Positions 11,460 to 22,912 of a stretch of DNA of 64,000 nt are shown one piece after another. This DNA is from Cyathus striatus (taxonomy: Eukaryota; Basidiomycota; Agaricomycetes; Agaricales; Nidulariaceae): NCBI GenBank assembly GCA_025738555.1, contig JAOVFP010000013.1:1550001-1614000 (forward strand), in the 5' to 3' direction. The stretch's first letter is position 1. Every line of letters begins with the position of its first letter. The notes beneath the pieces are model-generated. The model did no database searches. It was not told the origin of the DNA and saw only the letters and a list, made by a program, of their open reading frames with translations. The translations under genes were made by a program, and so were the position numbers.

Positions 11460-12278
11460 ATTCTTCGCACTTACCAAGTCTGATTCTCCGACCTTCGACC
11501 CAAGCAGAGCAAGATATGAATGATGTACAAGCGCTAGCGTAGATGCTGCATTGAGTTGGATGGGGAGGTTGGGCGAGGGAGAGAATATTTTAGCAAGGTG
11601 TGTTTGATTCGCTATTTGAGCGTAGCTCATTATTTCATTTGTTCTTGTATTTTAGTATCTATGCATGTGTTTCATCTGTCGTATCGAGCTCTTGACCTCT
11701 TGTGCGCTCCCATGCGTTTGAGGAAATCTTGGTTGGGGGTTACTAGTCAGCTAATCACTGGTGGACAGCCTTTTGGACTTGGTTGGGGTACCGGGCTATG
11801 CTCGTGTTCTGCATATGCTGGTTCTACCCCGCTTTGGACGTTGTTCGTGCTGCCGATTCTGCTGGGACTAAGGCTCGGTTGACGCGTTGACGCATGATAC
11901 TTGATGACCTACTCGTTTGCAAGCCAGTTCGGGCATGGGATTCGGGTTGCAACTGCTTATGCCCCGCATTGTGTACTAAGGTCCATTCAAATCAAGGCTG
12001 TATACGTGTTGCTTGGAATCTTACTGGCTCTCGACCAATTAGATTAGGTTGGGTTTTCGATTGTGATTGTGGCTGAATGGGTTGTTGCATTGTACTTAAG
12101 CATGTCGCTAACTGTTTGTGATTCAACTGTGGAGTATGCTCTGCTATATACGGTTGGTGCATGCTCGAGGCCCCCTTTTCCCCTTATCCGTCTTCTGTTC
12201 CGTCCCAAGCACGCGCTAGCCCTCTTCCTTACCCGTAGGAGAGTAGTCTGCGTAATCTTCCACGGCACTACTGATGCC
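11460..12278 (+). pseudogene. csn3 3' fragment, copy C (left part, split by foldback element 1)
   Basis: At 11547-11597 the plus strand reads LDGEVGRGREYFSK, the csn3 C-terminal segment, followed by a GT donor; upstream codons include TAG and TGA, so it is not functional. The sequence 11598-12270 is the csn3 long-intron repeat. It ends abruptly at the left target duplication of element 1, and the intron end with its acceptor and last exon resumes at 24854, beyond the element. The element therefore landed in this intron. Confidence 0.55.
12271..12278. repeat. Left target-site duplication of foldback element 1
   Basis: CTGATGCC here is repeated at 24846-24853 directly outside the other terminus. 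The match extends to nine bases if the following C is counted. Confidence 0.8.
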
Positions 12279-12383
12279 CATAAGTGCCAGCCATTCTGAT
12301 CATATAACAGCAGTGTTATATGATTGCCCCAATCGAATAAGCCATGCTATTTTATGATTGGGATCATAAACAATCATTGAGGT

Positions 12384-13149
12384 TGTTATATCCATGTCCG
12401 GATACATCGTGCCGACGTTCCCACGTGACCTTCTAACATACCCGGTCCATTCCCGGAACGTACCCGCTTCGGGTTTACACTTCCCGACGTTCCCGCCCGG
12501 GAACGTACCCGGAACCCGTCGGGTTTTCTATCGGATACTTCGGATACGTACTTTCTCTTATGACGGCCTCACCGCGTCATCATTCTATTACTCCTCTCTT
12601 CCATTCCTACTTATACGTTTCATTATGGCCTTTGTAGATTAGTTCCTTATTCTTCATTCTGAGCGCGTCATTTGCGCCCCTACTCCGCTTTGCCAAGACT
12701 TCATTTCCTACTTACTCCTTTGACTTGTCCTTTGTATAATACTTCTACATTCGTATCTACAGGTTCCTACTTAGTATAAGTAGTCTTCCAGATGTAATAG
12801 GTAGTCTTTAGTATTCGTATCAACTCTGTACACTTTCTTCCTACTCTAAGTTCCGAAACCCGCTCCGGGTTTTCCTTCGGGTTTCTCTCCCACTACCTAG
12901 TGTAGTGGCGAAGCCTTCTCTTATACTCTGGAACGTCTTCCTTGGTTACATATCATCTTCCTCGAAATACGAACCATTCCCTGGGGATATCCAGGCGGCG
13001 CAGCACACAAGCTGAAGCCACGGTTCTTTCCGCACTCCCGCTCTACGTTTCCGCACCCGTACTCACTTCGGGTTTCCGTTATAGTTCTCCCACACCCTCC
13101 GGGTGTCTTCGCAACCACTTCTAAACAGGAAGAGAATCGGTACGTAACA
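12384..13149 (+). repeat. 5' LTR of the Gypsy element
   Basis: TGTTATATCC...CGTAACA, collinear with 19229-19992. Differences seen: one extra C in the CCCC run near 12679, one extra C near 12854, and A versus G near 13124. Confidence 0.95.
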
Positions 13150-13185
13150 GTATACGAATACTGATACCTTGGATATCTCTTTATC

Positions 13186-14451
13186 ATGGCTCCAACTGGG
13201 ACTTCGGTTACTCGCACAGCGCATACCGCTAGTCATACCAATGCTGTGGGTGCTCGTGCCACCCGTGCAGCTACGAGGCAACAGCCTCCACGGAGTACTT
13301 CAGGTTCTCTACCTTCTACACCGTCTCGGGTTACACCCAGCCCAGCACCACCTCCTAGTGCTACTTTCCTGGGTCCACCCTCGACTTCCGCTCAGCTACT
13401 TTCTGTTCCTGCAGCCGGGAACCTCGGATCTGCTCAGGCTCCTCCGGATGGCACTCCACCGCCATACGGTACAGTCGCAGCAGACCGGGACACTCCCGAG
13501 GGTCACGGCTCTGATGGTGGTACCATTGGACCGCCACCTCCACCTCCTTCTCAGCCCAATCCTCCGTCTCCACCATCCTCAGACTCAGGGGATGATGGTG
13601 ATGAGGATGATGTCGACAATCCCAGGCGCACACCTCTTGCGCGCCACTCCCGGGAAGACCGGCTTGCCGAAGCTCTTTTGAGAGTTGCGGAATCCGCCCG
13701 GGGTACATCGGGAACACGTCGGGAACGCAACGTTCAAAAGCCAGATACTTTTGATGGTTCCAGTGCTGAGAAGTTGGAGCAGTTCATTACTCAATGCCAA
13801 ATTTACTTCCGGAATAATCCTTCCCAATACTCGGATGGACACTCCCAAGTCAACTTCGCTCTCGCATATCTTCGGGATACCGCGCTTCAGCTCGTTATGC
13901 CGACCCTCTCCAATCCCTATGCTGATGATGAGTTCCTTCACTCTTGGGAGGTTTTCGTCGTCATGCTAGAGGATAACTTCGGGTTAGCGAACCCGGAAGG
14001 GGATGCCGAGAATGATCTGGATGTCCTTGTTATGAAGGATTCACAGAAACTGTCCAAGTATCTTGTACAGTTCAACAGGCTTGCACAGCGCACCGACTGG
14101 GATGATAAGTCCTTATGCCACCGACTCTATTCCGGGTTTCCGGGTCGCATTAAGGATGAGATCTCTCATGTTGGGAAACCTACCACAAAGCGCGGGATGA
14201 TTAAACTAGCTCAAGGGATCGATAGTCGGTACTGGGAACGCCAGTCCGAGCGTACGCGGGAATCCCACCAGCCTCGGGGTCCGCGGGTTCCGGATAGCTC
14301 TGTTAGAGCTACTACAAACCGCCCGCAGTCACCCCGGCGCCTTCCCGCCTCGTTTCGGGCCAATATGCACCTCGTCCGAGCTATCCCCACCGTGCTGGTA
14401 GTCACCCACCTCGTTCCTCGCAGCCTCCCCAACAGCGGAGGCCGGAATTGA
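13186..14451 (+). CDS. Gag-like structural polyprotein of the Gypsy element
   Basis: This 421-codon frame starts 37 bp after the 5' LTR. The first 170 or so residues are Pro/Ser/Thr-rich; residues of about 190-350 match the retrotransposon gag domain (FDGSSAEKLEQFITQCQIYF onwards, with the LxxYLVQFNRLAQRTDW helix). The zinc knuckle expected at the end lies in another frame (14448 onwards), so the last 30 or so residues here are probably out of frame after a single-base indel between 14.34 and 14.45 kb. Confidence 0.85.
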   Translation: MAPTGTSVTRTAHTASHTNAVGARATRAATRQQPPRSTSGSLPSTPSRVTPSPAPPPSATFLGPPSTSAQLLSVPAAGNLGSAQAPPDGTPPPYGTVAADRDTPEGHGSDGGTIGPPPPPPSQPNPPSPPSSDSGDDGDEDDVDNPRRTPLARHSREDRLAEALLRVAESARGTSGTRRERNVQKPDTFDGSSAEKLEQFITQCQIYFRNNPSQYSDGHSQVNFALAYLRDTALQLVMPTLSNPYADDEFLHSWEVFVVMLEDNFGLANPEGDAENDLDVLVMKDSQKLSKYLVQFNRLAQRTDWDDKSLCHRLYSGFPGRIKDEISHVGKPTTKRGMIKLAQGIDSRYWERQSERTRESHQPRGPRVPDSSVRATTNRPQSPRRLPASFRANMHLVRAIPTVLVVTHLVPRSLPNSGGRN

Positions 14452-17400
14452 ATGACAAGGTTGGTCGAGATGGCAAACTTTTGCCACAAGAACGTCAGCG
14501 TCGCATGGACAACAATCTATGCTTGTTCTGCGGTAATCCGGGGCATCGCGCCAAAGAATGTCCCCGCTCTGCCTCTTCCGCGGCTAGAGCCCGGGCATCC
14601 GGAATATCCGCTTCGGCTCCTACGTCGGCTTCTGCGGGTCCCTCGACCCGCAGGTCCGCGCCTCTTTCCAACCCGGCTTCGGGTTCGAAAAATAGGGAGC
14701 GGTCCTCTGGACACCACACAAGCCGAGGACCGCGTTGTTCCCCCCCTTGTGCGCAGCCGATGCAGGTAAGACTCAACGCTTCCGCTCTTTCCGACCCCAA
14801 TGCCCTTCATATTCCACTTTGTAGTACCATCCATGCTCTCCCTACACCCTGTACAGTTTCATATAGCGCTCTAGTCGATTCGGGTTCTACCCATTGTTTT
14901 ATGGATTCATCTTTCGTTCGGACACATGCTATTCCTACCTCACCTACTCCACCTATCGCTCTCAGACTTTTCGATGGCACCACCAATCATGTTATAACCG
15001 AGTTCGTTACACTGCCTGTACTATTCCCTACCGGTGAATGTATTACAGTCGAACTCTATGTGACACCTCTTGATTCCGTGTGTTCTGCAGTCCTAGGATA
15101 CAATTGGCTCACCCGCTTCAATCCGTTGATTGACTGGGTATCGGGCTCATTAACATTCCGGACTCCAGACACTTCCGAGCAACTTCCGCTCAAATCCGGG
15201 ATCTCGGAACCAGGTTCCGCTTCCGAGGATCCATCTCCGGTCACCTCTGATGAGTCTCTGCCACCTCCTCCTAGCATTTCGCTAATAAATGGTGCCGCCT
15301 TCTCGCGTGCATGCCGTTTAGAGGAGCACAGACTTTCCGTATCCAGCTTGGTGCTGTCGCTTCCGCCGCTGCCCTCAATCCAGAGGAAGCTCCGGATCTC
15401 TCTTCAATACCGTCTGAGTATCACGAGTTTGCTGATGTATTTAGCAAGTCCCGGGCAGATACACTTGCCCCTCACCGTCCCTACGACTTAAAGATCAACC
15501 TAGAAGAAGGTGCTTCACCTCCTGTAGGTCGGATCTATTCCCTTTCCCAATCCGAGCTTTCTGCTCTTCGGGAATTCATCGATGAACATATCCGGATCGG
15601 ATTTATTCAACCTTCACGCTCTCCGCACGGAGCTCCCGTCCTTTTTGTCCGCAAGAAGGACGGATCGCTTCGGCTTTGTGTGGATTTCCGCGGGTTGAAC
15701 GCTATTTCTAAAAAGGATCGTTATCCTTTGCCACTCATTTCAGATTTGCTCGACAGTCCCCGTCGCGCCCGTATCTACACCAAGATCGACCTACGTCATG
15801 CGTACCACCTGGTCCGCATTGCCGAGGACGATGAATGGAAAACCGCTTTCCGGACTCGCTATGGATCCTTCGAATGGCTAGTCATGCCCTTCGGACTTTC
15901 CAATGCACCGCGGGTTTCCAACGCTTCATGAACGATGTTTTCAAAGACCTTCTTGATGTGTGCGTCATAGTTTATTTGGATGACATCCTTATATACTCTG
16001 ATAACCTTGCGCAACATCGCCAACATGTCAGGGAAGTTTTGCGTCGACTCCGGAAGCACGGGTTGTACGCGCGCGCGGATAAGTGTGAGTTCCACTCGGA
16101 ATCCGTGGAATATCTCGGATATATACTATCGCCCAACGGTCTCACCATGTCTCCAACAAAGGTGAAGACTATTCAAGAATGGCCGGAACCAAGGAAAGTA
16201 AAAGACATTCAATCCTTCCTTGGGTTCGCTAATTTCTATCGGCGTTTTATATACAACTATTCCGACATAGTTGTTCCGCTCACCCGCCTTACCCGGAAGG
16301 GTAATCCGTGGAACTTCTCGGAAAAATGCCGTTCCGCTTTCACTGAACTTAAGGACGCTTTCACGTCGGCACCCATTCTTACCCATTGGGTTCCCGACAA
16401 GCAGCTCATCGTGGAAACCGACGCTTCGGATTACGCGTTGGCTGCTATCCTGTCTATAGTTTCTGATGATGGCGAGATTCACCCTATCGCTTTCCACTCA
16501 CGAACCTTTACACCTCCCGAGTTAAACTACGACACCCACGACAAGGAATTGCTTGCTATCTTCGAAGCATTCCAAGTCTGGCGTCATTACCTGGAAGGTT
16601 CCGGTTCACCCATCGATGTCGTCACAGACCACAAGAACTTGGAATACTTTTCCACAACCAAGATCTTGTCCCGACGACAAGCCCGATGGTCCGAGTATCT
16701 TTCCCAGTTCAATCTAGTGATCCGCTTTCGACCCGGAAAACTCGGGGCGAAGCCGGATGCTCTGACTAGACGATGGGACGTCTACCCTAAAGAGGGGGAT
16801 AGCGACTACGCTAAGGTCAATCCGCATAACTATCGTCCAGTGTTCACCCAGGAACAGCTTATCACTTCTCTCCGAGCAACCTCACTTATTGTACCTGCTC
16901 TTCGCGCTAGTATCATCATGGACATTGAACAGTTACATACTGACATATTATCAGCTCTCCCTAATGACCCGGTCGCAGTTATCCGAATGCGGACTCCCGA
17001 GAATCGTTGGACTGTAACCCCGGACGGTTTCCTCCGTCTAGATAACCGGATCTATGTTCCGGACTCCGGAACCCTTCGGCTTCGGGTTTTACAGTACAAA
17101 CACGACCACCCGCTTTCAGGACACCTTGGACAGAACAAGACCCTCGAGCTAATTCGACGCGAATATACTTGGCCGCTTATACGGACGTTTGTAAAGGACT
17201 ATTGTAAGTCTTGTAATACTTGCATGCGTTCTAAACCACAGCGCCACCGCCCGTACGGAACCCTGAAACAACTTCCGGTTCCCGGACGCCCATGGCATTC
17301 GATATCTATGGATTTCATAGATCAACTTCCAAAATCATCGGCTTCCAAGTATGATTCTATACTCGTTATCGTGGATCGTTTCTCCAAGCAGTCTATCTTC

Positions 17401-18392
17401 ATTCCCACTCATACCACTTGCTCTTCTTCCGACCTTGCGCTTCTATTTGTACTTCATGTCTTTTCCAAGCACGGAGTCCCGGAACACATCACTTCCGATC
17501 GTGGTTCCGAGTTTGTGTCACATTTCTTCCGCTCCTCGGTACGGCCCTCGACATCACTTTACATTTCACCTCGGGTTATCATCCCGAAGGCGACGGCCAA
17601 ACGGAACGCACAAACCAAACTCTGGAACAATACCTTCGGGCCTACTGCAACTACCAGCAGGATAACTGGTGTGATCTCTTACCTCTTGCTGAATTTGCTT
17701 ACAATAATGCACCGAGCGCAACCACAGGAATTTCACCGTTCTACGCAAACAAGGGTTATCACCCGAACCTTGCGATACATCCGGAACGTGATCTCACTTC
17801 CGCTCGTGCACGGCACTTCGCAGTAAACCTCGAGGAACTTCACGAGATGCTTCGGACCGAAATACTCAGTGCGCAGAAACGTTATCAAGCACCCGCCGAT
17901 GCGCGTCGCAAACCCGCACCCGCATTCCCTGTCGGGACAAAGGTATACGTTAAAGCCGAGTACTTCCGGACAACCCGACCATCCCGGAAACTTGCAGAAA
18001 AGTTCCTAGGACCTTTTGAAGTCATCGCACTTGCCGGATCGCATTCGCGTACCTTGCGCCTTCCAGAACAATTTCGTGCAGTCCACCCAGTATTCCATGT
18101 ATCCATGCTTGAACCCAATACTGAAAATACTATCCCAGATCGCATTATTCCTCCACCACCACCTGTCCAGGTTGATGGTGATATTGAATACGAGGTCTCG
18201 GAAATATTGGACTCTAAACTGGATCGTCGTTTGCGTTGCAAACTGAGGTACTACGTACGCTGGCTAGGGTATGAAGGGACAGATGAAGAGTTTTCATGGC
18301 TTCCAGCCACGGAACTGGAACACGCTACGGATATCATTGAAGAGTTCCACTCCCGCTATCCGGATAAGCCCGGCCCTACTCCTATTTCTTAA
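14452..18392 (+). pseudogene. Pol polyprotein of the Gypsy element, frameshifted
   Basis: Domains in order: CCHC knuckle CLFCGNPGHRAKEC (14520-14561); aspartic protease LVDSGSTHCFMDSSF (14872-14916); reverse transcriptase with [20 protein letters not shown] and YLDD (15974-15985); RNase H with ETDASDYAL and TDHKNLEYF; integrase zinc-binding HHCC segment (17110-17230); core motifs MDFIDQLP and TSDRGSEF; then a chromodomain (KLRYYVRWLGYEGTDEEFSW, about 18247-18306). The reading frame changes near 15310, 15910 and 17540 (segments 14448-15310, 15311-15905, 15905-17540, 17540-18392). Each break looks like a one-base loss or gain. It therefore cannot give a full product as written, in spite of near-identical LTRs. 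Confidence 0.9.
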
Positions 18393-19228
18393 ATTTCACG
18401 TTACTTATTATCCGCTTGCAGTTTCACCTTATACAAAAACCAAAAACAACGAATAACATCCAAAAAGCGAGATACAAGTACATTAATTCTTGGTAACGTG
18501 TTACGACCATTTCCATCACTCCCTCTGCGTCTGCAACTCGACCCGAGCTACTTCCACACCTTCCGACGCAATTCCGGCACCCGTCACAACTTCCTCGTAT
18601 GCATCCGGATCCCGGAGGCATTCCACGAGCAAGGTTTCAATATGGAAACATGGACAACATGCCCAGATACCTTGGAAACATCTCAGGACAACTTATCGAG
18701 TTTGCCTACCACCTGGAAATTGGCATCATGACATCTGTAACTCAACTTGATAGACTACGCTATCTTCCAATGCTTCCTGCATTTTCCCTGGCAGTTCCTG
18801 CTACTTCCGCATCCAACCCAGACCTCATCCAATATCTTCCAATCACTTCCCCATCCATTCCCAACTCTTCCGATGCTTCCAACCCAGTTCCGACACTCAT
18901 CTCAGTCGGATATACAATCGGCAGTGCAACTAAGCTTGCCGCATTACCGGAACATCCGGAACGAATGGCTACCAGTGGATTATTGATGCACATGTCCTTC
19001 CACATCCATGGACAGTGTTAATAGGTCTCGGGTTCAGCTACGACTTGCTGGAACTTACTCAGGAACTTGTAGTTCACACCTTTGCTACTTCCCTTGCCAA
19101 AGGAATCAGATGCGCTCTCTTTCTCTTATTTGAACATCTACTGACCAATAGGATTTCTCGTATTATTTTTAGTTATATTTTCTCGCACACAGTATGACCT
19201 CGTGGGCTCGGCCCTAAAAGGGGGATAC
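18393..19228 (+). other. 3' untranslated part of the Gypsy element
   Basis: Lies between the pol stop and the 3' LTR. The open frame 18599-19021 (140 codons) has no recognisable domain. The polypurine tract AAAAGGGGGA sits at its end. Confidence 0.6.
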
Positions 19229-19992
19229 TGTTATATCCATGTCCGGATACATCGTGCCGACGTTCCCACGTGACCTTCTAACATACCCGGTCCATTCCCG
19301 GAACGTACCCGCTTCGGGTTTACACTTCCCGACGTTCCCGCCCGGGAACGTACCCGGAACCCGTCGGGTTTTCTATCGGATACTTCGGATACGTACTTTC
19401 TCTTATGACGGCCTCACCGCGTCATCATTCTATTACTCCTCTCTTCCATTCCTACTTATACGTTTCATTATGGCCTTTGTAGATTAGTTCCTTATTCTTC
19501 ATTCTGAGCGCGTCATTTGCGCCCTACTCCGCTTTGCCAAGACTTCATTTCCTACTTACTCCTTTGACTTGTCCTTTGTATAATACTTCTACATTCGTAT
19601 CTACAGGTTCCTACTTAGTATAAGTAGTCTTCCAGATGTAATAGGTAGTCTTTAGTATTCGTATCAACTCTGTACACTTTCTTCCTACTCTAAGTTCGAA
19701 ACCCGCTCCGGGTTTTCCTTCGGGTTTCTCTCCCACTACCTAGTGTAGTGGCGAAGCCTTCTCTTATACTCTGGAACGTCTTCCTTGGTTACATATCATC
19801 TTCCTCGAAATACGAACCATTCCCTGGGGATATCCAGGCGGCGCAGCACACAAGCTGAAGCCACGGTTCTTTCCGCACTCCCGCTCTACGTTTCCGCACC
19901 CGTACTCACTTCGGGTTTCCGTTATAGTTCTCCCACACCCTCCGGGTGTCTTCGCAACCACTTCTAAGCAGGAAGAGAATCGGTACGTAACA
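19229..19992 (+). repeat. 3' LTR of the Gypsy element
   Basis: Direct repeat of 12384-13149, followed by the second copy of the GAGGT target duplication. Confidence 0.95.
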
Positions 19993-20590
19993 GAGGTTCT
20001 AATTGAATACTACTATTGTATGAATGTATTAAATGATCATAAGCAATCATTGATTGTTTCTAATTGGATATTACTATTGTATGGATGGTTAGGTGATCAT
20101 AAACAATCACTGGATTGTTTTTAATTGAATACTACTATTGTATGAATGTATTAGGTGATCATAGACAATCATTGATTTATCTAATTGAATACTACTATTG
20201 TATAGATGCATTGGGTGATCATAGGCAATCATTGAAGTTCTAAATCAATATTACTATTGTATGAATGTATTAAGTGATGATAAACAATCATTGATGTTTT
20301 CTAATCCAATATTAATATTGAATGGTGGTGAGGCAATCATAAACAATCATTGATTTTTTCTAATTGAATATTATTATTGTATGAATGGTGAGGTGATCAT
20401 AAACAATCATTAATTTTTACTAATTGAATATTAGTATGAATGGATAGGCAATCATAAGCAATCATTGATCTTTTCTAATTGAATATTATTATTGTATGGA
20501 TGGTGAGATGATCATAAACAATCATTAATTTTAATAATTGAATATTAGTATGGATGGTTAGGCAATTATTAGCAATCATTGGCTATTGTA
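19993..20590 (+). repeat. Subterminal tandem units, left arm of element 1
   Basis: About ten diverged units of roughly 55-62 bp. Each has an AATTGAATATTA-like part, an ATTGTATGAATGG-like part and the core GATCATAAACAATCATTGA. The mirror copy is at about 24030-24780 in opposite orientation. Confidence 0.8.
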
Positions 20591-21616
20591 TGGATTTGTC
20601 ACATTTCCTCACATGTCACACATCTTCCCGCGCGTCACATATTTCCCGCATGTCACGTTTTTCATGCACGTCACGTTAGTCACATATATTCCCACGTGTC
20701 ACGTTCGTCTCGCGCGCGTCACAATTGTCACGTATATTCCCGCGCTTCATGTTAGTCACGCGCGTCACATTTTCCTCACGCGTGACGATTGTCACACATA
20801 TTCCCGCGCCTCACATATTTCCCGCGCATCACATATTTCCCACGCATCACATATTTCACGCACGTCACGTTCGTCACATATATTCCCACGCATCACATCT
20901 GTCACATTCTTCCCGCCCGTCACGTCTGTCACGCATATTCCCGCGCATCACGTTCGTCACACATTTATCACAATTTTCACGCGCGTCACGTCTGTCACAA
21001 TTCTCCCACACTATGCATATATCACACTTGTCACGCTTTAGCGCGTTTGTCACGCTTTAGCGCGTTTGTCACGCTTTAGCGCGTTTGTCACGCTTTAGCG
21101 CGTTTGTCACGCTTTAGCGCGTTTGTCACGCTTTAGCGCGTTTGTCACGCTTTAGCGCGTTTGTCACGCTTTAGCGCATTTGTCATGCTTTGTATGCGCG
21201 TCACGCGTCACGTTTGTCACGTTCTTTATGAGCGTTACGCTTTTATGCATGTCACATGTGTCACGTCTTTGAGGCGCGTCACACATTACATTTGTCATAT
21301 TCTTTATGAGCCTTTTATGCATGTCACACATGTCACGTCTTTGAGGCGCGTCACGCCGTGACAATCTGACATTCTTTCGCGCGTCACATATGTCACATAC
21401 ATTCTCGCATGTCACAATTGTCACATATATTCCCGCGCTTCATGTTAGTCACGCTTTTCACGCGCGTCACGCTTTTCATGTGTGTCACGCGCGTCACATT
21501 CGTCACACTTTTAGCGCTCGTCACACTTTTCACATTCTTACATTTGTCATGCTTTGAAATATTGCCTTTCTTGGGTATTAATCTTTTGATTCACATTACA
21601 TGTCCTATGTGTGTCA
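20591..21616 (+). repeat. GTCAC-rich zone, left arm of element 1
   Basis: TGTCAC or close variants recur every 10-20 bases, often beside CGCGCG, TTCCCGCGC or ACATATATT. Translated frames across it (for example 20586-21041) are repetitive and mirrored in the right arm, so they are not genes. The last part (21540-21616) is less repetitive and ends the palindrome. Confidence 0.8.
21027..21183 (+). repeat. 19-bp tandem array (about 8 copies)
   Basis: Unit GTCACGCTTTAGCGCGTTT repeated head to tail about eight times, the last copy slightly changed. The mirror array in the right arm has about 13 copies. Confidence 0.9.
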
Positions 21617-22912
21617 TTACATTTCTCAAAGCATTACATTTGTTATGCTTTGTAAGTATAACACTTGTCATGCTCTTAGTATAGGGTTGCAAATTGAAAA
21701 CTATATTAATAGATGGATACTCAGCAATAGTATGTCCATGGACCACTTCCTGATGCTGTCTGAGTTGCTATCTGATTCATTCTGCCAGTAGTCATATGCT
21801 TACCACAAAGATTAAGCCATGCATGTACAAGGATAAGCAACATTTATCAGAGACATCAATACATACAGCAGTATAGAAGTGAACCTGATTGACATGGAAG
21901 AAGTTTCTGGGTTGAAGGAAATTCTAAGACAAAGAATTTGTGAGTTGATAGCACATCCATATATCCACAGGTACTAGCAAGGGAAAGTCACCTCTATTTA
22001 ATGAATGTAGTGTTCTGTACTTAAATATGTACAGAACAATGGTAGTGAGCTGAGTATCAAAAAGAGAAATAAGCCCAATTCTATGGTACAGGCAATCTGC
22101 CTGCTCCACATTGTGACACAATATCAGTAAGAGTGGAGATAGTTTACATTACCTCTCTGTATCAATAAAGCAAACTGTCATGTAGTTATATAGAGTAAGC
22201 AGATATGCAACTCAATAATGTGTATTGAAGATATCAGTATAACCAATAGTGATACAAGAATCATGATCATCTAATAACTGAGATGTGTAAGTTTGATGTG
22301 ATGTAGAGTTACATAGTTCAATACCATTATATCATATCTCTAGTCTTGATTGTAAAATGTCAATGAACTTACATACACACTACATTTTTCATTCTAGTTG
22401 CTTCTTACTGTTTGACTTCCATAATTTACTAATTGTAATATCCCATGTTATAACCTTCAATTTAGCAAGAACATATTTGTTTCCTTGCTTTAATAATTTA
22501 TTCTGCAGTTTTGGATACTTCTGTTCTGTAATGTGAACAAAGATATAGATATACAGGTAACCAGACACATATAACTGGCTCAAGTGGTTATATCTTATGA
22601 AAGATAAATAAAGTTGAAATATTCTACATGTCATAATAAGTTCCAGAAATCTTTTGATCTTATGAAATATGCACAAAATGTGACAAATGAGATGTATATT
22701 GAGAACATGACAAACTTGACATGTGACTTGCATCAAAAACATACTGCAAATGAAAACCATGATAGGATAATAGTGGATAACAAGTGATATGCTGAGTATT
22801 CCCCACTTCACATAGTTTCAAATTTAGATATGTTGTCAATATCAAAGGCCAAATTAGATTACTGAGCTGTGAAAATTGTGGCCAATGTAACATGTGAAAA
22901 GAGCATGATGAG
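21617..22912. other. Unique centre of element 1
   Basis: About 1.3 kb of AT-rich single-copy sequence between the palindrome arms. Only short frames without motifs (for example 22389-22811 minus). No transposase, RNA gene or promoter recognised. Confidence 0.6.

Larger units (their letters stand above)
12384..19992 (+). mobile_element. Ty3/Gypsy chromovirus LTR retrotransposon nested in element 1
   Basis: Direct LTRs of about 765 bp begin TG and end CA, with a 5-bp duplication GAGGT on both sides (12379-12383 and 19993-19997). Gag, protease, RT, RNase H, integrase and chromodomain follow in that order, which places it in the chromodomain-bearing Gypsy group. A purine-rich tract (about 19216-19225) precedes the 3' LTR. 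The LTRs differ at only about three positions that I can find, so the insertion is recent and younger than element 1. The coding frame is nevertheless broken several times. Confidence 0.95.

Noticed and set aside
12271..12279. 9-bp duplication (Mutator-type) for element 1
   Set aside because: Nine bases match in element 1, but element 3 supports eight; taking CATAAGTG as the common left end gives 8 bp in both, so hAT-type is favoured without being proved.
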